39,576 nt of DNA from Syntrophomonadaceae bacterium (GCA_018333865.1 JAGXSE010000010.1:1-39576); one strand, 5' to 3'; numbered from the stretch's first letter, positions 10,094-19,801 are shown. Made by a program: numbers and translations. Notes: a model not told the origin generated them from the sequence alone.

Positions 10094-10194
10094 CCTCCTT
10101 CATAACGCAAATAAAACCCGGCAGAGGTGGATACGCTAGTGCAGCGACACAAAAGTCCGTGCACTAAAAAATCATATTGAGAGGAGGTGAATCC

Positions 10195-10350
10195 ATGAAA
10201 AGTAAAATCAAGTGCAGGGTAGAAGAGTGTGCCTACCAGGAAAGAGAGCACTGCACCGCTGGCGCCATTGAAGTGCGCTCAAGCGGTCAAGACCGGGTAG
10301 TGCATAATTCAGACGGCACCGCCTGTGAGACTTTCCGCCCCAAAGGATAA
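10195..10350 (+). CDS. Small DUF1540-type cysteine protein
   Basis: A 51-aa protein reading MKSKIKCRVEECAYQE... to ...CETFRPKG, with four cysteines (7, 12, 20, 44) spaced as in DUF1540 domains (C-x4-C-x7-C ... C-x-x-F). A near-perfect ribosome binding site, GAGGAGGTGA (10181-10190), sits 4 nt before the ATG. It lies between two terminator hairpins, so it is probably its own small transcript. DUF1540 proteins are frequent in spore-forming Firmicutes and probably bind metal; function is unknown. Confidence 0.85.
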   Translation: MKSKIKCRVEECAYQEREHCTAGAIEVRSSGQDRVVHNSDGTACETFRPKG

Positions 10351-10371
10351 CATCTATTGGGAACATTCCTT

Positions 10372-10400
10372 AGCCTCATTCAGAATGAGGCTATAATTTT
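10372..10400 (+). terminator. Terminator after the DUF1540 gene
   Basis: AGCCTCATTC (10372-10381) and GAATGAGGCT (10383-10392) form a long perfect stem, followed by ATAATTTTT. Confidence 0.75.
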
Positions 10401-10505
10401 TGGTGGGCGAGAGGGAATTAGCCATCTTTGGCGAATAAAACAAAAGTAAAAGGTAAAAAATGTATTGGTACCGGGTGTGGCCCGAAGCAAAAAGAGGTGT
10501 TTGGG

Positions 10506-11153
10506 ATGCGTTTATTCATTGACAGCGCTAATGTGGAAGAAATCAGAGCGGCAAACGACCTGGGTATTATTTCCGGAGTAACCACCAACCCCACCCTGGT
10601 TGCCGCCGAGGGCCGGGATTTTCACCAGGTGATCAGAGAAATCTGCAGCCTGGTTAACGGCCCTGTTAATGCGGAAGTCTTAAGTCTCCGGGCCGATGAG
10701 ATGTTGCCGGAAGCGGAAACCTTGGCGGCCTTGCACCCGAATGTAGTAATTAAACTCCCGCTGACAGCCGACGGGCTGAAAGCAGCCAACCTGTTAAAGC
10801 AAAAGAATATTAAGACCAACCTGACCCTGGTATTTTCCTCGGCCCAGGCCTTGCTGGCAGCCAGGGCCGGAGCCGCCTACGTGAGCCCCTTTGTTGGCCG
10901 CCTGGATGACGCCGGGCACCAGGGAATGGATTTAATTGGTGAAATGGTCCACATTTTTGCCCAGCACGGATTGGAGACAGAAATTATTGCGGCCAGTATC
11001 AGACATCCCCTGCATGTAATTGAAGCTGCCCGTCTGGGAGCGGACATTGCCACGGTTCCCTATAAGGTATTAATGCAGATGCTGAAACACCCCCTTACCG
11101 ACCAGGGCGTTCAGCGGTTTCTGGCCGACTGGGAAAAGGCAAAAACCAGGTAA
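10506..11153 (+). CDS. fsa: Transaldolase / fructose-6-phosphate aldolase (TalC-FSA family)
   Basis: A 215-aa class I aldolase-fold enzyme that transfers or releases a dihydroxyacetone unit from fructose-6-phosphate. It has [13 protein letters not shown] at the N terminus, GVTTNPTLV, the Schiff-base lysine in [12 protein letters not shown], and [14 protein letters not shown] 10506 is chosen because AAGAGGTG lies 6-7 nt upstream and the family normally begins MRLFIDSA; the frame is open upstream to 10428 but the added residues ([12 protein letters not shown]...) do not belong to the family. Sequence alone cannot separate transaldolase from fructose-6-phosphate aldolase activity. Confidence 0.92.
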   Translation: MRLFIDSANVEEIRAANDLGIISGVTTNPTLVAAEGRDFHQVIREICSLVNGPVNAEVLSLRADEMLPEAETLAALHPNVVIKLPLTADGLKAANLLKQKNIKTNLTLVFSSAQALLAARAGAAYVSPFVGRLDDAGHQGMDLIGEMVHIFAQHGLETEIIAASIRHPLHVIEAARLGADIATVPYKVLMQMLKHPLTDQGVQRFLADWEKAKTR

Positions 11154-11242
11154 GCCTGTGGCAAAGTTTTTTTCATTTTCCGGCAGGAACCAGCCCAAAA
11201 GAAGGCAAATTATTAATGAGCGAGGCCACAAACAGTCTTCAG

Positions 11243-11260
11243 CTTTATCTATAGATAAAG
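11243..11260. promoter_or_regulatory. 18-bp perfect palindrome before glpX
   Basis: CTTTATCTATAGATAAAG is a perfect dyad ending exactly at the glpX Shine-Dalgarno (AAAGGTGGTG). It could be an operator; as RNA it has almost no loop. No clear promoter was seen next to it. Confidence 0.4.
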
Positions 11261-11272
11261 GTGGTGTAGCAC

Positions 11273-12250
11273 ATGGAACGGGAATTAGCCTTGGAATTTG
11301 CCCGGGTGACCGAAGCAGCCGCCCTCGCTGCAGCCCGCTGGATGGGACGGGGCGATAAAAATGCCGCCGATGGTGCAGCCGTAGCTGCCATGCGGGCCAT
11401 GTTCGACACAGTTCAGGTGGACGGCGAAGTGGTAATTGGCGAAGGGGAGATGGACGAGGCCCCCATGCTTTATATCGGCGAGCGGGTCGGAACCGGCCAG
11501 GCTCCCAGGGTTGACATCGCGGTGGATCCCCTGGAAGGCACCAGCATCGTTGCCAAAGGCCTGACCGGAGCCATCGCGGTACTGGCAGTGGCCGAAAAAG
11601 GAAATCTCCTGCACGCCCCTGATATGTACATGGATAAAATTGCTGTCGGACCCAAGGCAGCAGGCAGAATTAACCTCGATTGGCCGGTCGAGAAAAACCT
11701 CCAGGCCGTTGCCCAGGCTCTATGCAAATCAATTTCCGACCTGACTGTGGTAGTTTTGGACCGGCCCCGCCACAGCAGCCTGGTGGCAGCCATCCGCCAA
11801 TCTGGTGCCCGAATCCAGCTGATTTCAGACGGCGATGTTTCCCCGGCAGTGGCAACTGCTTTGGAGGAATCAGGGGTTGACATCATGATGGGCATTGGCG
11901 GGGCTCCGGAAGGCGTTTTGGCGGCAGCTGCCTTGAAGTGCCTGGGAGGCGAGTTGCAGGGCCGCCTGTGGCCGGAGAGCGAACAGGAAAAACAGCGCGC
12001 CGAAGCCATGGGAATTTGCCCGGTCGACCGCCTTTTAACCATGGACGAGCTGGTTAAAGGTGATGACGTGATCTTTGCTGCCACGGGCATTACCGATGGT
12101 TCCTTGTTAAAGGGTGTGCGGTTCTTTGGTTCTTCCAGAGCAGTGAGTCATACGGTGGTGATGCGGGGTAAGACCGGAACCGTCCGCTTTATCGAAGCCC
12201 GGCACCTCCTGGACAAGAAACCCTGGTGGCACTTGATCCGTCCCTGCTAG
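11273..12250 (+). CDS. glpX: Class II fructose-1,6-bisphosphatase GlpX
   Basis: Hydrolyses fructose-1,6-bisphosphate to fructose-6-phosphate in gluconeogenesis. The 325-aa protein has the family motifs [19 protein letters not shown], the metal-binding DPLEGTS (inositol-phosphatase-like), [10 protein letters not shown], and [22 protein letters not shown] lies before the ATG at 11273. It follows fsa by 119 bp; with fba it gives both directions of the fructose-bisphosphate step. Confidence 0.96.
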   Translation: MERELALEFARVTEAAALAAARWMGRGDKNAADGAAVAAMRAMFDTVQVDGEVVIGEGEMDEAPMLYIGERVGTGQAPRVDIAVDPLEGTSIVAKGLTGAIAVLAVAEKGNLLHAPDMYMDKIAVGPKAAGRINLDWPVEKNLQAVAQALCKSISDLTVVVLDRPRHSSLVAAIRQSGARIQLISDGDVSPAVATALEESGVDIMMGIGGAPEGVLAAAALKCLGGELQGRLWPESEQEKQRAEAMGICPVDRLLTMDELVKGDDVIFAATGITDGSLLKGVRFFGSSRAVSHTVVMRGKTGTVRFIEARHLLDKKPWWHLIRPC

Positions 12251-12335
12251 CGAAGTAATAAACCGGGCCAAGCTTTTGCGTCACCCGGCCTAACCCATTC
12301 CTTACTGCCCTGAAAATAAAGCACTCAGTACTGGA

Positions 12336-12362
12336 CAGACAAGAGAACCGTCCCCTTGTCTG
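12336..12362. repeat. Family A hairpin repeat, copy 2
   Basis: A perfect 8-bp stem, CAGACAAG (12336-12343) and CTTGTCTG (12355-12362), closes the 11-nt loop AGAACCGTCCC. It lies between glpX and rho, followed by a short degenerate tandem run of gactacc/aactacc units (about 12388-12423). Confidence 0.8.
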
Positions 12363-12437
12363 CCCCCTTTTCTGCCCACAAAATCTAACCTCCGACTACC
12401 GACTACCAACTACCAACTACCGATTGGGGGAACACCC

Positions 12438-13688
12438 TTGAATGCTAACGAATTAGAAAGCAAAACCCTGGCAGAACTTTATGTGACTGCCAAAGAACTT
12501 AACATGACCGGTTATTCCCGTCTGCGCAAAAAAGAACTCATTTTCGAAATCTTAAAGAAGAAAACCGAAAAGGACGGCGCACTGGTGACCCAGGGTGTGC
12601 TGGAGATCCTGCCAGAGGGCTATGGTTTCTTGCGTCCCTTCGGTTATCTGCCAAGCGGCGATGACATCTATGTATCTCCATCCCAGATCCGCCGCTTCGA
12701 TTTGCGGACCGGGGACCGGGTCGGAGGATTAGTCAGGCCCCCCAAAGACATGGAGCGCTATTTCGCCCTCCTCAGGGTGGAAACAGTTAATAATGAAAAC
12801 CCGGAAACCTCGCCCTACCGGCTCCATTTTGACGGCCTCACCCCGATCTATCCCAATGAACGCCTCACCCTGGAAACCCAGCAAAAAGACCTGGCCTGCC
12901 GGATCATTGACCTGATTGCTCCTGTGGGCAAGGGCCAGCGCGGCATGATCGTTTCTCCGCCAAAAGCGGGCAAAACAGTTTTAATGGTTAGAATTGCCAA
13001 TGCAATTGCGGCTAACTATCCGGAGATCGAGTTGATGATCCTTCTAATCGACGAGCGGCCGGAAGAAGTGACTGACATTGAGCGTTCAGTGAAGGCCGAG
13101 GTGATCAGCTCCACCTTTGACGAGCCGCCGGAAAGCCATATCAAAGTCGCGGACATGGTTTTGGAGCGGGCCAAGCGGCTGGTTGAGCATAAACGGGACG
13201 TGGTGATCCTGATGGACAGCCTGACCAGGCTGGCCAGGGCCCATAATCTGGTTGTGCCACCCAGCGGCAAGACCTTGTCAGGGGGTGTTGACCCCACCTC
13301 TTTGTATAAGCCAAAGCGTTTCTTCGGCGCCGCCCGACGGGTTGAAGAAGGCGGCAGCCTGACCATCCTGGCCACCGCCCTGGTAGAGACGGGAAGCAGA
13401 ATGGATGATGTTATTTTTGAGGAGTTCAAAGGCACCGGGAATATGGAGCTGATCCTGGACCGGAAACTGGCCGAGCGGCGGATTTTTCCGGCTTTGGACG
13501 TCAAACGTTCCGGCACCCGCCGGGAGGAACTGCTCTTATCAAAGGAAGAACTGGAGCTGATGTGGCACTTTCGCCGGATTACCCATGCCTCCGGCCCGGC
13601 GGAGGTGTCGGAAATGCTGTTGGATGCTATGCGCAAAACCAAGACCAACAAAGACCTCTTGCGGGCTTTACCCCAGCTTTTTAGCTAA
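12438..13688 (+). CDS. rho: Transcription termination factor Rho
   Basis: RNA-dependent ATPase/helicase that ends transcription. The 416-aa protein has the Rho N-terminal helical domain ([25 protein letters not shown]), the cold-shock RNA-binding domain ([11 protein letters not shown]...[10 protein letters not shown]), Walker A (VSPPKAGKT), [12 protein letters not shown], the Walker B area ([16 protein letters not shown]) and the Q/R-loop region ([16 protein letters not shown]). The start is TTG 12438 with a GGGGG run 7-11 nt upstream. The 3' side is filled with family A hairpins. Confidence 0.97.
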   Translation: MNANELESKTLAELYVTAKELNMTGYSRLRKKELIFEILKKKTEKDGALVTQGVLEILPEGYGFLRPFGYLPSGDDIYVSPSQIRRFDLRTGDRVGGLVRPPKDMERYFALLRVETVNNENPETSPYRLHFDGLTPIYPNERLTLETQQKDLACRIIDLIAPVGKGQRGMIVSPPKAGKTVLMVRIANAIAANYPEIELMILLIDERPEEVTDIERSVKAEVISSTFDEPPESHIKVADMVLERAKRLVEHKRDVVILMDSLTRLARAHNLVVPPSGKTLSGGVDPTSLYKPKRFFGAARRVEEGGSLTILATALVETGSRMDDVIFEEFKGTGNMELILDRKLAERRIFPALDVKRSGTRREELLLSKEELELMWHFRRITHASGPAEVSEMLLDAMRKTKTNKDLLRALPQLFS

Positions 13689-13706
13689 AGGCAAGTCGCG
13701 CAAGTC

Positions 13707-13870
13707 GGGGACGGTTCTCCTGTCTTTCGATCCAGACGAGGGGACGGTTCTCCTGTCTTTCGATCAAGCGATCGATGTAGACAAGGGAAAGACAGGAGAA
13801 CCGTCCCCTCGTCTTCCCCTCGTCTTCAAGCGATCGATGCAGACAAGGGAAAGACAGGAGAACCGTCCCC
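13707..13870. repeat. Cluster of four family A hairpins after rho
   Basis: Two direct copies of GGGGACGGTTCTCCTGTCTT begin at 13707 and 13740 (period 33). They face two inverted copies at 13787-13808 and 13849-13870 (AAGACAGGAGAACCGTCCCC). Between them gatcgat-containing spacers recur. The cluster makes a nested palindrome and fills part of the 490-bp gap between rho and the efflux operon. The reading frames across it (e.g. GTVLLSFD...) are repeat artefacts. Confidence 0.85.
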
Positions 13871-14029
13871 TCGTCTGGCAGAACGTGACCTCGTTGCCCA
13901 ACGCGCTGATTTTGCGTGTGGGTGCCGGGGATTTTTTTTGCCGGCAGGAAAACATCCCAAAGCCTAGAATAAATATATTATCATCTGATCTCAATCTCTG
14001 CTGCTCGAAAAGGGGATAGCGGGCCAATT

Positions 14030-14051
14030 ATCGACTGACCGGTCAGTCGAT
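14030..14051. promoter_or_regulatory. 22-bp perfect palindrome, candidate TetR operator
   Basis: ATCGACTGACC and GGTCAGTCGAT form a perfect dyad 127 bp before the adaptor start. The shape (GACTGACCGGTCAGTC) is that of operators bound by TetR-family efflux repressors, and the operon it precedes ends with a tetR gene. I could not identify a convincing -35/-10 pair around it. The rest of 13871-14177 holds nothing else I can support. Confidence 0.65.
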
Positions 14052-14177
14052 TGAAGGCGAACTTCATGCCCGGCTGCATTGATCGGGGGACATTCCCGGG
14101 CGTCTATTAGCTGGCTTGGTTTCAGCCTTTGTCTGAAGCTAAGAACCAGTTCAAGTTATAGAAACGGAGGACTTAGG

Positions 14178-15470
14178 GTGAAAAAAAAGGTATTGGTGAG
14201 CTGGTGTTTAATCGGGCTGGGCCTGCTTCTGGTGACAGGTTGCGGCCCAGGGAAGGAGATCCGTGCCGAGGCGGAAATTTCCAAGCCGGTGACGGTAAAA
14301 GCCGTGACCAGGGGAGAGGTAAAACTGGTCCATACGGTCAGCGGGCGCGTAGGCCCGGCATCGGAAGTGCAAGTGGTGCCGAAGATAGGGGGCAAAGTGG
14401 CCGCAGCGGCTGTAAACGTAGGGGATGCAGTCAGCCCGGGCCAAGTCTTGATCAGGCTCGACACTGCGGATCTTGCGGTTCAGGTCAGGCAGGCAGAAGC
14501 GGCAGTGGCGGTTGCAGCGGCGAATTTAAATAACCTTTTGGCGGGAACCAGGCCGGAACAGCTGGCACAGGCTCAAGCCGGCCTGCAGGCAGCCAAGGCA
14601 GGTCTGGAAAATGCCAGGGCTAACCATGACAACATCCTGGCTAACCTGGAACGCATGCGCTACTTGTACGATCAGGGAGCGATCGCCAGGCAGCAGTTAG
14701 AGGCAAGCGAGACCCAGGGGCGGGTAGCCGCCGGGGGCCTGATTCAGGCTGAAGCCCAGTTAATACAGGCTAAAGAGGCTTTGCGCATGGCTGAGGCCGG
14801 TCCAACCACAGAAATTCTCGACGTTGCCAGGGCCCAGCTGAAGCAAGCGGAAGCAGGCCTTCTATTAGCCAGGAATCATCTGGCAAACAGCGTCATCACG
14901 GCTCCGGTTGCCGGCCGGGTCAATGCCAGGCACGTGGAGGAGGGGGAAATGGCGGGTCCGGCTATGCCCGTAGTTACTTTGCTGCGCCAGGGACCGGAGG
15001 TTGTGGAATTCGAGGTCACCGAAGCCCATGTTAATTATTTATCACCCGGGCAGGAACTGCCGGTGAGAATCAGGGCCGCGACAGAAAATACCTTGCAAGG
15101 GCGGGTAAAGACTGTCAGTCTGGCCGCAGACCCCCGTACCAGATCCTATCAGGCCAGGGTGGAAATAATTTCAGGCCAGGCTGCCGTAAGACCGGGAATG
15201 ACTGCGGCAATAGATATCCCCATCGAGAGAAAAACAGGCGTACTTGCCGTTCCTCTTTCAGCAGTGCTGGAGCGAGGCGGGCGAAATATCGCCTTTGTAG
15301 TCAAGGATAACAGGGCTGAAATCCGTGAACTGTCCTTAGGCGTGGCGGATCATCAAACAGTAGAAGTGGTTACAGGCTTAAACGAGGGTGAGCTATTGGT
15401 GGTAGCCGGCCAGCAGCTCTTGTCAGGCAATGACCTGGTGGCGATTCAAGAGGGAGGCCGGCAGCCATGA
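14178..15470 (+). CDS. RND efflux adaptor, HlyD/AcrA-type lipoprotein
   Basis: Periplasmic-adaptor-like protein (430 aa) that links an RND pump to an outer component. The start is GTG 14178, with CGGAGG 7 nt upstream. It gives a lipoprotein signal peptide (VKKKVLVSWCLIGLGLLLVTGC, lipobox VTGC), so the mature protein should be anchored to the membrane by its cysteine. Then come a barrel-sandwich half (VVPKIGGKVAAAAVNVGDAVSPGQVLIRLD), a long Ala/Gln-rich coiled coil (about residues 95-235), the second lipoyl half (ITAPVAGRVNARHVEEGE) and a beta-barrel with the typical VKTVSLAADPRTRSYQARVEI segment. The stop overlaps the pump start (ATGA), so the two are translationally coupled. Confidence 0.93.
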   Translation: MKKKVLVSWCLIGLGLLLVTGCGPGKEIRAEAEISKPVTVKAVTRGEVKLVHTVSGRVGPASEVQVVPKIGGKVAAAAVNVGDAVSPGQVLIRLDTADLAVQVRQAEAAVAVAAANLNNLLAGTRPEQLAQAQAGLQAAKAGLENARANHDNILANLERMRYLYDQGAIARQQLEASETQGRVAAGGLIQAEAQLIQAKEALRMAEAGPTTEILDVARAQLKQAEAGLLLARNHLANSVITAPVAGRVNARHVEEGEMAGPAMPVVTLLRQGPEVVEFEVTEAHVNYLSPGQELPVRIRAATENTLQGRVKTVSLAADPRTRSYQARVEIISGQAAVRPGMTAAIDIPIERKTGVLAVPLSAVLERGGRNIAFVVKDNRAEIRELSLGVADHQTVEVVTGLNEGELLVVAGQQLLSGNDLVAIQEGGRQP

Positions 15471-18400
15471 ATTTTGCTAATTTCTCGGTTAACCGCCCGA
15501 TTGCCGTCATCATGCTCATCCTGATCGTGTTGTTGCTGGGGATGGTCTCTTTGCAGAGCCTGACCATCGATCTCTTTCCTGAACTAAACCTGCCCTGGGC
15601 GGTAGTGATCACCGACTATGCCGGGGCCGGCCCGCAAGAAATAGAAACCATGGTTACCCGGCCCCTGGAGTCGGTTTTGGGGACTGTGAGCAACATCAGC
15701 GAGATCAATTCTTTTTCCATGGTGGGCACTTCAGTGGTGGCTTTAGAATTTAACTGGGGCACAGACATGAATTTTGCCACCTTGGAGATGCGGGAAAAGA
15801 TTGATCTGGTGGAAAGGGCTTTGCCGGAGGACACCAGGGCGCCGATCGTATTTAAAATGGACCCCCAGTTAATGCCGGTGATCCAGCTCGCCGTTACCGG
15901 CGACATGCAGATGGCGGAATTGAGAAGCATTGTGGAGGAAGTGATCAAGCCCCGCCTGGAACGGGCGGCAGGAGTGGCCTCGGTCACACTTAGGGGGGGC
16001 TTCCGTCCGGAGCTGCAGGTAAACCTGGCGCCGGAAAAACTGGCAGCCTACCGCCTGTCCATCAGCCAGGTAGTCCAGGCCCTGCAGATGGGCAACCTGG
16101 ACGCTTCGGGCGGGCAGGTAGCAAAGGGTGACCAGGAGCTGTTGGTCCGGGTGATGGGCCGCCTGCAGAACCCGGCAGAGGCTAAAGAGATAGTGGTCTT
16201 TACTCCTGACGGCGCGGCTGTCAAGTTAAAAGATCTGGCAGAAGTAGTGAAAGGCTACCGGGATCAGGACACCTTTACCTACCTGGACAAAAGCCCCAGC
16301 ATCGGTCTTGATATCAATAAAAAAAGTGATGCCAATACGGTGCAGGCGGTGCAGGAGGTAAGGCAGGTGGTCAGGGACCTGGAGCGGGTCTTGCCTGCGA
16401 ACATTAAAATCACCAGCATTTATGACCAGGCCTTCTTTATCGAGCGGACAATCGCCAATATCACCTCCTTCATCCTCACGGGCGGAATCTTGGCGATGCT
16501 GGTGCTTTTCTTCTTCCTCCGCAGTTTCCGGACGACCATGGTGATAGCTTTATCTATGCCCATTTCAATTATCGCCACCTTTATTCTAATCTATTTCAGC
16601 GGGCTCAGCCTCAACATGATGACCCTGGGGGGGCTGGCTCTGGGGGTGGGGATGATGGTGGACAGCTCCATCGTTGTGTTAGAAAACATCTATCGCCGCC
16701 GCCAGCTGGGGTTGGATGCCAAAAATGCAGCGATAACAGGGACGGCAGATGTAGTCAATCCGCTTATTGCCGCTACCCTGACTACCGTGGCGGTATTTTT
16801 GCCGATTGTCTTTGTGCAGGGCATGGCTTCCCAGCTTTTCAAGTCGATGGCCTTAACAGTTTCCTTTTCCCTCTTAGCTTCAATTTTAGTTTCCCTGACC
16901 CTGGTCCCCATGTTTGCCTCCCGGATGCTAAACGGGAGAGTAGGGCAAACACAGCCTGGCAACGGCATCAGACAAAAGATTTTACAGATTAGCAGCAAAT
17001 GGCAGGAAAATTTAAACAGCCTTTACGGGCGGGTATTGGTTTGGGCTTTGGCCAAAAGGCGGCTGGTTGTCGGCGGGGTAACGGCGGCCTTTATCGCCAG
17101 CCTGGGACTGGTTCCCTTTGTGGGGACCGAGTTTCTGCCCCGGATGGATATCGGCATGATATCTGTTGAAATCAAGCTTCCCCGCGGCACCGCCATCGAA
17201 CATACCGGCAAGATTGCCGGCAAAGTAGAAGAGTTTTTAATAGCGCAGCCGGAAATCGCCAGTGTTTACACTGTCCTGGGCAGCGCCGGCGGCGGGATGG
17301 GCGAATTAGGCGGCGGCAGCAGCGAAAACGCGAACATCCTGGCTACCCTGGCGCCCCTTGCCGAGCGAGACCGGCCAACCCGGGCGGTGGCAGCCGCTGT
17401 AAACGCGGAAACAATGAAAATTCCCGGCGCTGCGATTACCGTTACCGAAATGGATGCCTATGGGGGCATGGGGGCGGCCATGTACCCGATCGAGCTGGTG
17501 ATCAAGGGGGATGACCTGGACATCCTGGCCCAGTTGGCGGGGCTGGTGAAAGATATTGTTGCCAGGGTCCCCGGAACCAAAGATGTGAAAACAAGCCTGG
17601 AGGAAGGGCGCCCGGAGCTGCAAGTGCTGATCGACCGGGAGCTGGCAGCGGCCTACGGGATTTCCGCGGCCCAGGTGACCGGTACGGTGCGGGCTGCCGT
17701 CCAGGGCCAGGTGGCTACCCAGCTGCGCCAGGGTGGCAAAGAAATTGACGTGCGGGTGCGCCTACCGGAGGGGGCCCGTTCTAATCCCAGCCACCTGGAG
17801 CAGTTAATGGTGGCATCCCCGCTGGGTTTTCAAGTGCCGCTAAAAGAGCTGGCCAGACTGGAAGTGCATGAGGGACCGCAGCAAATTGAACGCCGGGACC
17901 AGACCGCTACCGTGACCGTGACCTCTAACCTGGCGGGACGATCTCTAGGCGAGGTAATGCTAGAAATTGAAGAGAGCCTGGCCGGCTTCAGCCTGCCACC
18001 AGGGTATCTGCTGGATATGGGCGGGCAGGCCCAGGAGATGCAGGAATCCTTCGGCGATCTGACCTTAGCCTTATTGATGGCCATCGCCCTGGTTTATATG
18101 ATCATGGCGGCCCAGTTCGAATCCCTTTTCCATCCACTGGTGATCATGTTCACCATGCCAACGGCTGTTATTGGCGTGATCCTGGCCTTGGCGGTAACCG
18201 GCCGGACCTTTGGCATTACAGCCTTTATCGGGGTAATCCTCCTGGCCGGTATAGTGGTAAACAATGCCATTATTTTGATTGACTACATCAATACCCTGCG
18301 CAGGCAGGGCATGAGCCGGGAAGAAGCTATTAAAACCGCCGGCCCCATCCGCCTGCGCCCCATCTTGATGACTGCCCTGACTACCATCCTGGGGTTATTC

Positions 18401-18613
18401 CCCCTGGCCCTGGGCTTTGGCGAGGGAGCGGAAGCCCAGGCTCCCCTGGCCACGGTGGTGATCGGCGGCATGGTCTTCTCTACCTTCCTGACCCTGGTCT
18501 TGATCCCGGTGGTCTATACCCTCCTGGAAGATTTAGGGCAGCGGCTCGGCGTTTTTATCAGAAGAAAAACCGGCGCCGACGGCCATTTCTCGGTATCCGG
18601 TCGTAGGTCGTAA
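15467..18613 (+). CDS. RND (AcrB/HAE1-like) efflux pump
   Basis: A 1048-aa proton-driven inner-membrane exporter of the AcrB/CzcA superfamily. It begins with FSVNRPIAVIMLILI (TM1) and has the porter motif DLFPELNLPW. The first large extracytoplasmic loop spans about residues 35-330, TM2-TM6 about 333-500, the second loop about 560-860, and TM8-TM12 follow. The TM4 proton-relay region reads GGLALGVGMMVDSSIVVLENI; Asp399 is the AcrB Asp407 equivalent and the next position is Ser. TM10 has GIVVNNAIILIDYI. The pattern fits a drug/lipophile exporter rather than a heavy-metal pump, but the substrate is unknown. RND pumps with all three parts are uncommon in single-membrane Firmicutes. Confidence 0.95.
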   Translation: MNFANFSVNRPIAVIMLILIVLLLGMVSLQSLTIDLFPELNLPWAVVITDYAGAGPQEIETMVTRPLESVLGTVSNISEINSFSMVGTSVVALEFNWGTDMNFATLEMREKIDLVERALPEDTRAPIVFKMDPQLMPVIQLAVTGDMQMAELRSIVEEVIKPRLERAAGVASVTLRGGFRPELQVNLAPEKLAAYRLSISQVVQALQMGNLDASGGQVAKGDQELLVRVMGRLQNPAEAKEIVVFTPDGAAVKLKDLAEVVKGYRDQDTFTYLDKSPSIGLDINKKSDANTVQAVQEVRQVVRDLERVLPANIKITSIYDQAFFIERTIANITSFILTGGILAMLVLFFFLRSFRTTMVIALSMPISIIATFILIYFSGLSLNMMTLGGLALGVGMMVDSSIVVLENIYRRRQLGLDAKNAAITGTADVVNPLIAATLTTVAVFLPIVFVQGMASQLFKSMALTVSFSLLASILVSLTLVPMFASRMLNGRVGQTQPGNGIRQKILQISSKWQENLNSLYGRVLVWALAKRRLVVGGVTAAFIASLGLVPFVGTEFLPRMDIGMISVEIKLPRGTAIEHTGKIAGKVEEFLIAQPEIASVYTVLGSAGGGMGELGGGSSENANILATLAPLAERDRPTRAVAAAVNAETMKIPGAAITVTEMDAYGGMGAAMYPIELVIKGDDLDILAQLAGLVKDIVARVPGTKDVKTSLEEGRPELQVLIDRELAAAYGISAAQVTGTVRAAVQGQVATQLRQGGKEIDVRVRLPEGARSNPSHLEQLMVASPLGFQVPLKELARLEVHEGPQQIERRDQTATVTVTSNLAGRSLGEVMLEIEESLAGFSLPPGYLLDMGGQAQEMQESFGDLTLALLMAIALVYMIMAAQFESLFHPLVIMFTMPTAVIGVILALAVTGRTFGITAFIGVILLAGIVVNNAIILIDYINTLRRQGMSREEAIKTAGPIRLRPILMTALTTILGLFPLALGFGEGAEAQAPLATVVIGGMVFSTFLTLVLIPVVYTLLEDLGQRLGVFIRRKTGADGHFSVSGRRS

Positions 18614-18667
18614 ATCGTAGCACCGGCTTCCAGCCGATAAATATTAAAGAAGGACGGAGGAAAAACC

Positions 18668-19801
18668 ATGGGAAAAGCTATCATGATCTTTTTATTACTG
18701 GCAGTGCTGGCTGTTGGCTCTGCCAGCCCGGCCCTCCTGGCCGGCAGCAAACCCCCGGCACTTACCCTGTCTTTGGCGGCCGCCAAAGACCTGGCTCTAA
18801 GCCAAAACCCTCAGGCGGAATTGAGCCGGCTGGGGGTTAATAAGGCACAGGTAAAGCTGGAAGAGGCCAACTCCAGGGCAGACCAGCTGGAAAAACAGGA
18901 AGACCTGATCGGAGCCAATTACGACACGGCCAGGGGCCGTTATGTCGCTCCCCGGGCCGCTGAAATGGAGCTTAACCTGGCCCGGCAGAATGAGGTCTTT
19001 CAGGCCAATCTGCTAAAATTTACGGTCGAGAGCCACTATTACGGCCTTTTAAAAGCTAAGGCGGCACAGGAACTGGCTCAGGCTGCCCTGGAGCGGGCCA
19101 AAGAACAGCTGCGACTGGCTGAAGCCGGATCAAGAGCCGGCACTGTTGCCAAAGGAGAAATCCTGGGGGCGAAGGTTTTGGTTGCAGCGGCCGAAACCGA
19201 AACTCTGGCCGCCAACAACGGTTACCGGATCGCCATGATGCGGCTGAACAAAACCCTGGGCTTTCCTTTGGAACAGGAGCTGGCCTTAAGCGATAAGTTT
19301 CAGTTTCAGGCGATCAAGGCCGAACTCACAGACGTTCTGCCAAAGGCCCGGGATTTCGACCCCCAGCTGATGCTGGCCAAAGAGATGGTTGCCGTGCAGG
19401 AAGTGAATTTACAGCAAGCCAGGCGCTTTTTTACACCCAATGTCTATGCTTATCGCCAGGCGGAGTACGACTTGGCGGAAGCCAGGGCCAAATTAACCCG
19501 GCAGGAGCAGGAGCTGGAGTTTGCGGTGCGTCAATCCCTCCTGAACCTGGAAGCTGCCGCCGGCGCCTACCGGGTCCTGGAGCAGAACCTGGAAGCTGCC
19601 CGGGAACACCTGCGGGTAGCCAACTTGAAACTTACAGCCGGGGTGGGCACCAGGATCGAGGCCCAAAGGGCGGCCGAGGAACTGCAAAGGGTAGAGAACA
19701 GGATGCTGGAAGCCTTGACCAATTACAACCTGGCGGCCACAGCTATTGAGCACTTAATCTTTGAAGCCGGTTCCCCGGCTGACGGCGGTGGATCTCGATG
19801 A
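18668..19801 (+). CDS. TolC-like outer-component protein, short and without visible beta-barrel
   Basis: A 377-aa exported protein with signal peptide MGKAIMIFLLLAVLAVGSAS and a helical TolC/OEP body: LSLAAAKDLALSQNPQAELSR at the N terminus, then long Ala/Glu/Gln coiled coils. Family TolC proteins are usually 420-480 aa and carry two pairs of barrel strands. Here the first strand position (residues about 70-100) stays helical and polar, and the second is cut to FFTPNVYAYRQAEYDLAEA. It may serve as a helical tunnel contact for the adaptor across the cell wall of a single-membrane cell. ACGGAGG precedes the ATG. A short GC hairpin repeat lies in the 54-bp gap after the pump. Confidence 0.85.
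   Translation: MGKAIMIFLLLAVLAVGSASPALLAGSKPPALTLSLAAAKDLALSQNPQAELSRLGVNKAQVKLEEANSRADQLEKQEDLIGANYDTARGRYVAPRAAEMELNLARQNEVFQANLLKFTVESHYYGLLKAKAAQELAQAALERAKEQLRLAEAGSRAGTVAKGEILGAKVLVAAAETETLAANNGYRIAMMRLNKTLGFPLEQELALSDKFQFQAIKAELTDVLPKARDFDPQLMLAKEMVAVQEVNLQQARRFFTPNVYAYRQAEYDLAEARAKLTRQEQELEFAVRQSLLNLEAAAGAYRVLEQNLEAAREHLRVANLKLTAGVGTRIEAQRAAEELQRVENRMLEALTNYNLAATAIEHLIFEAGSPADGGGSR

Noticed and set aside
11158-11358. Small ORF between fsa and glpX
   Set aside because: Overlaps the glpX start in another frame and has no ribosome binding site or recognisable domain.
13585-14027. Reading frames after rho on both strands
   Set aside because: Composed of family A repeats (GTVLLSFD, TGEPSP-type strings); no ribosome binding site.
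14079-14177. N-terminal extension of the efflux adaptor
   Set aside because: The lipoprotein signal and CGGAGG site place the start at GTG 14178.
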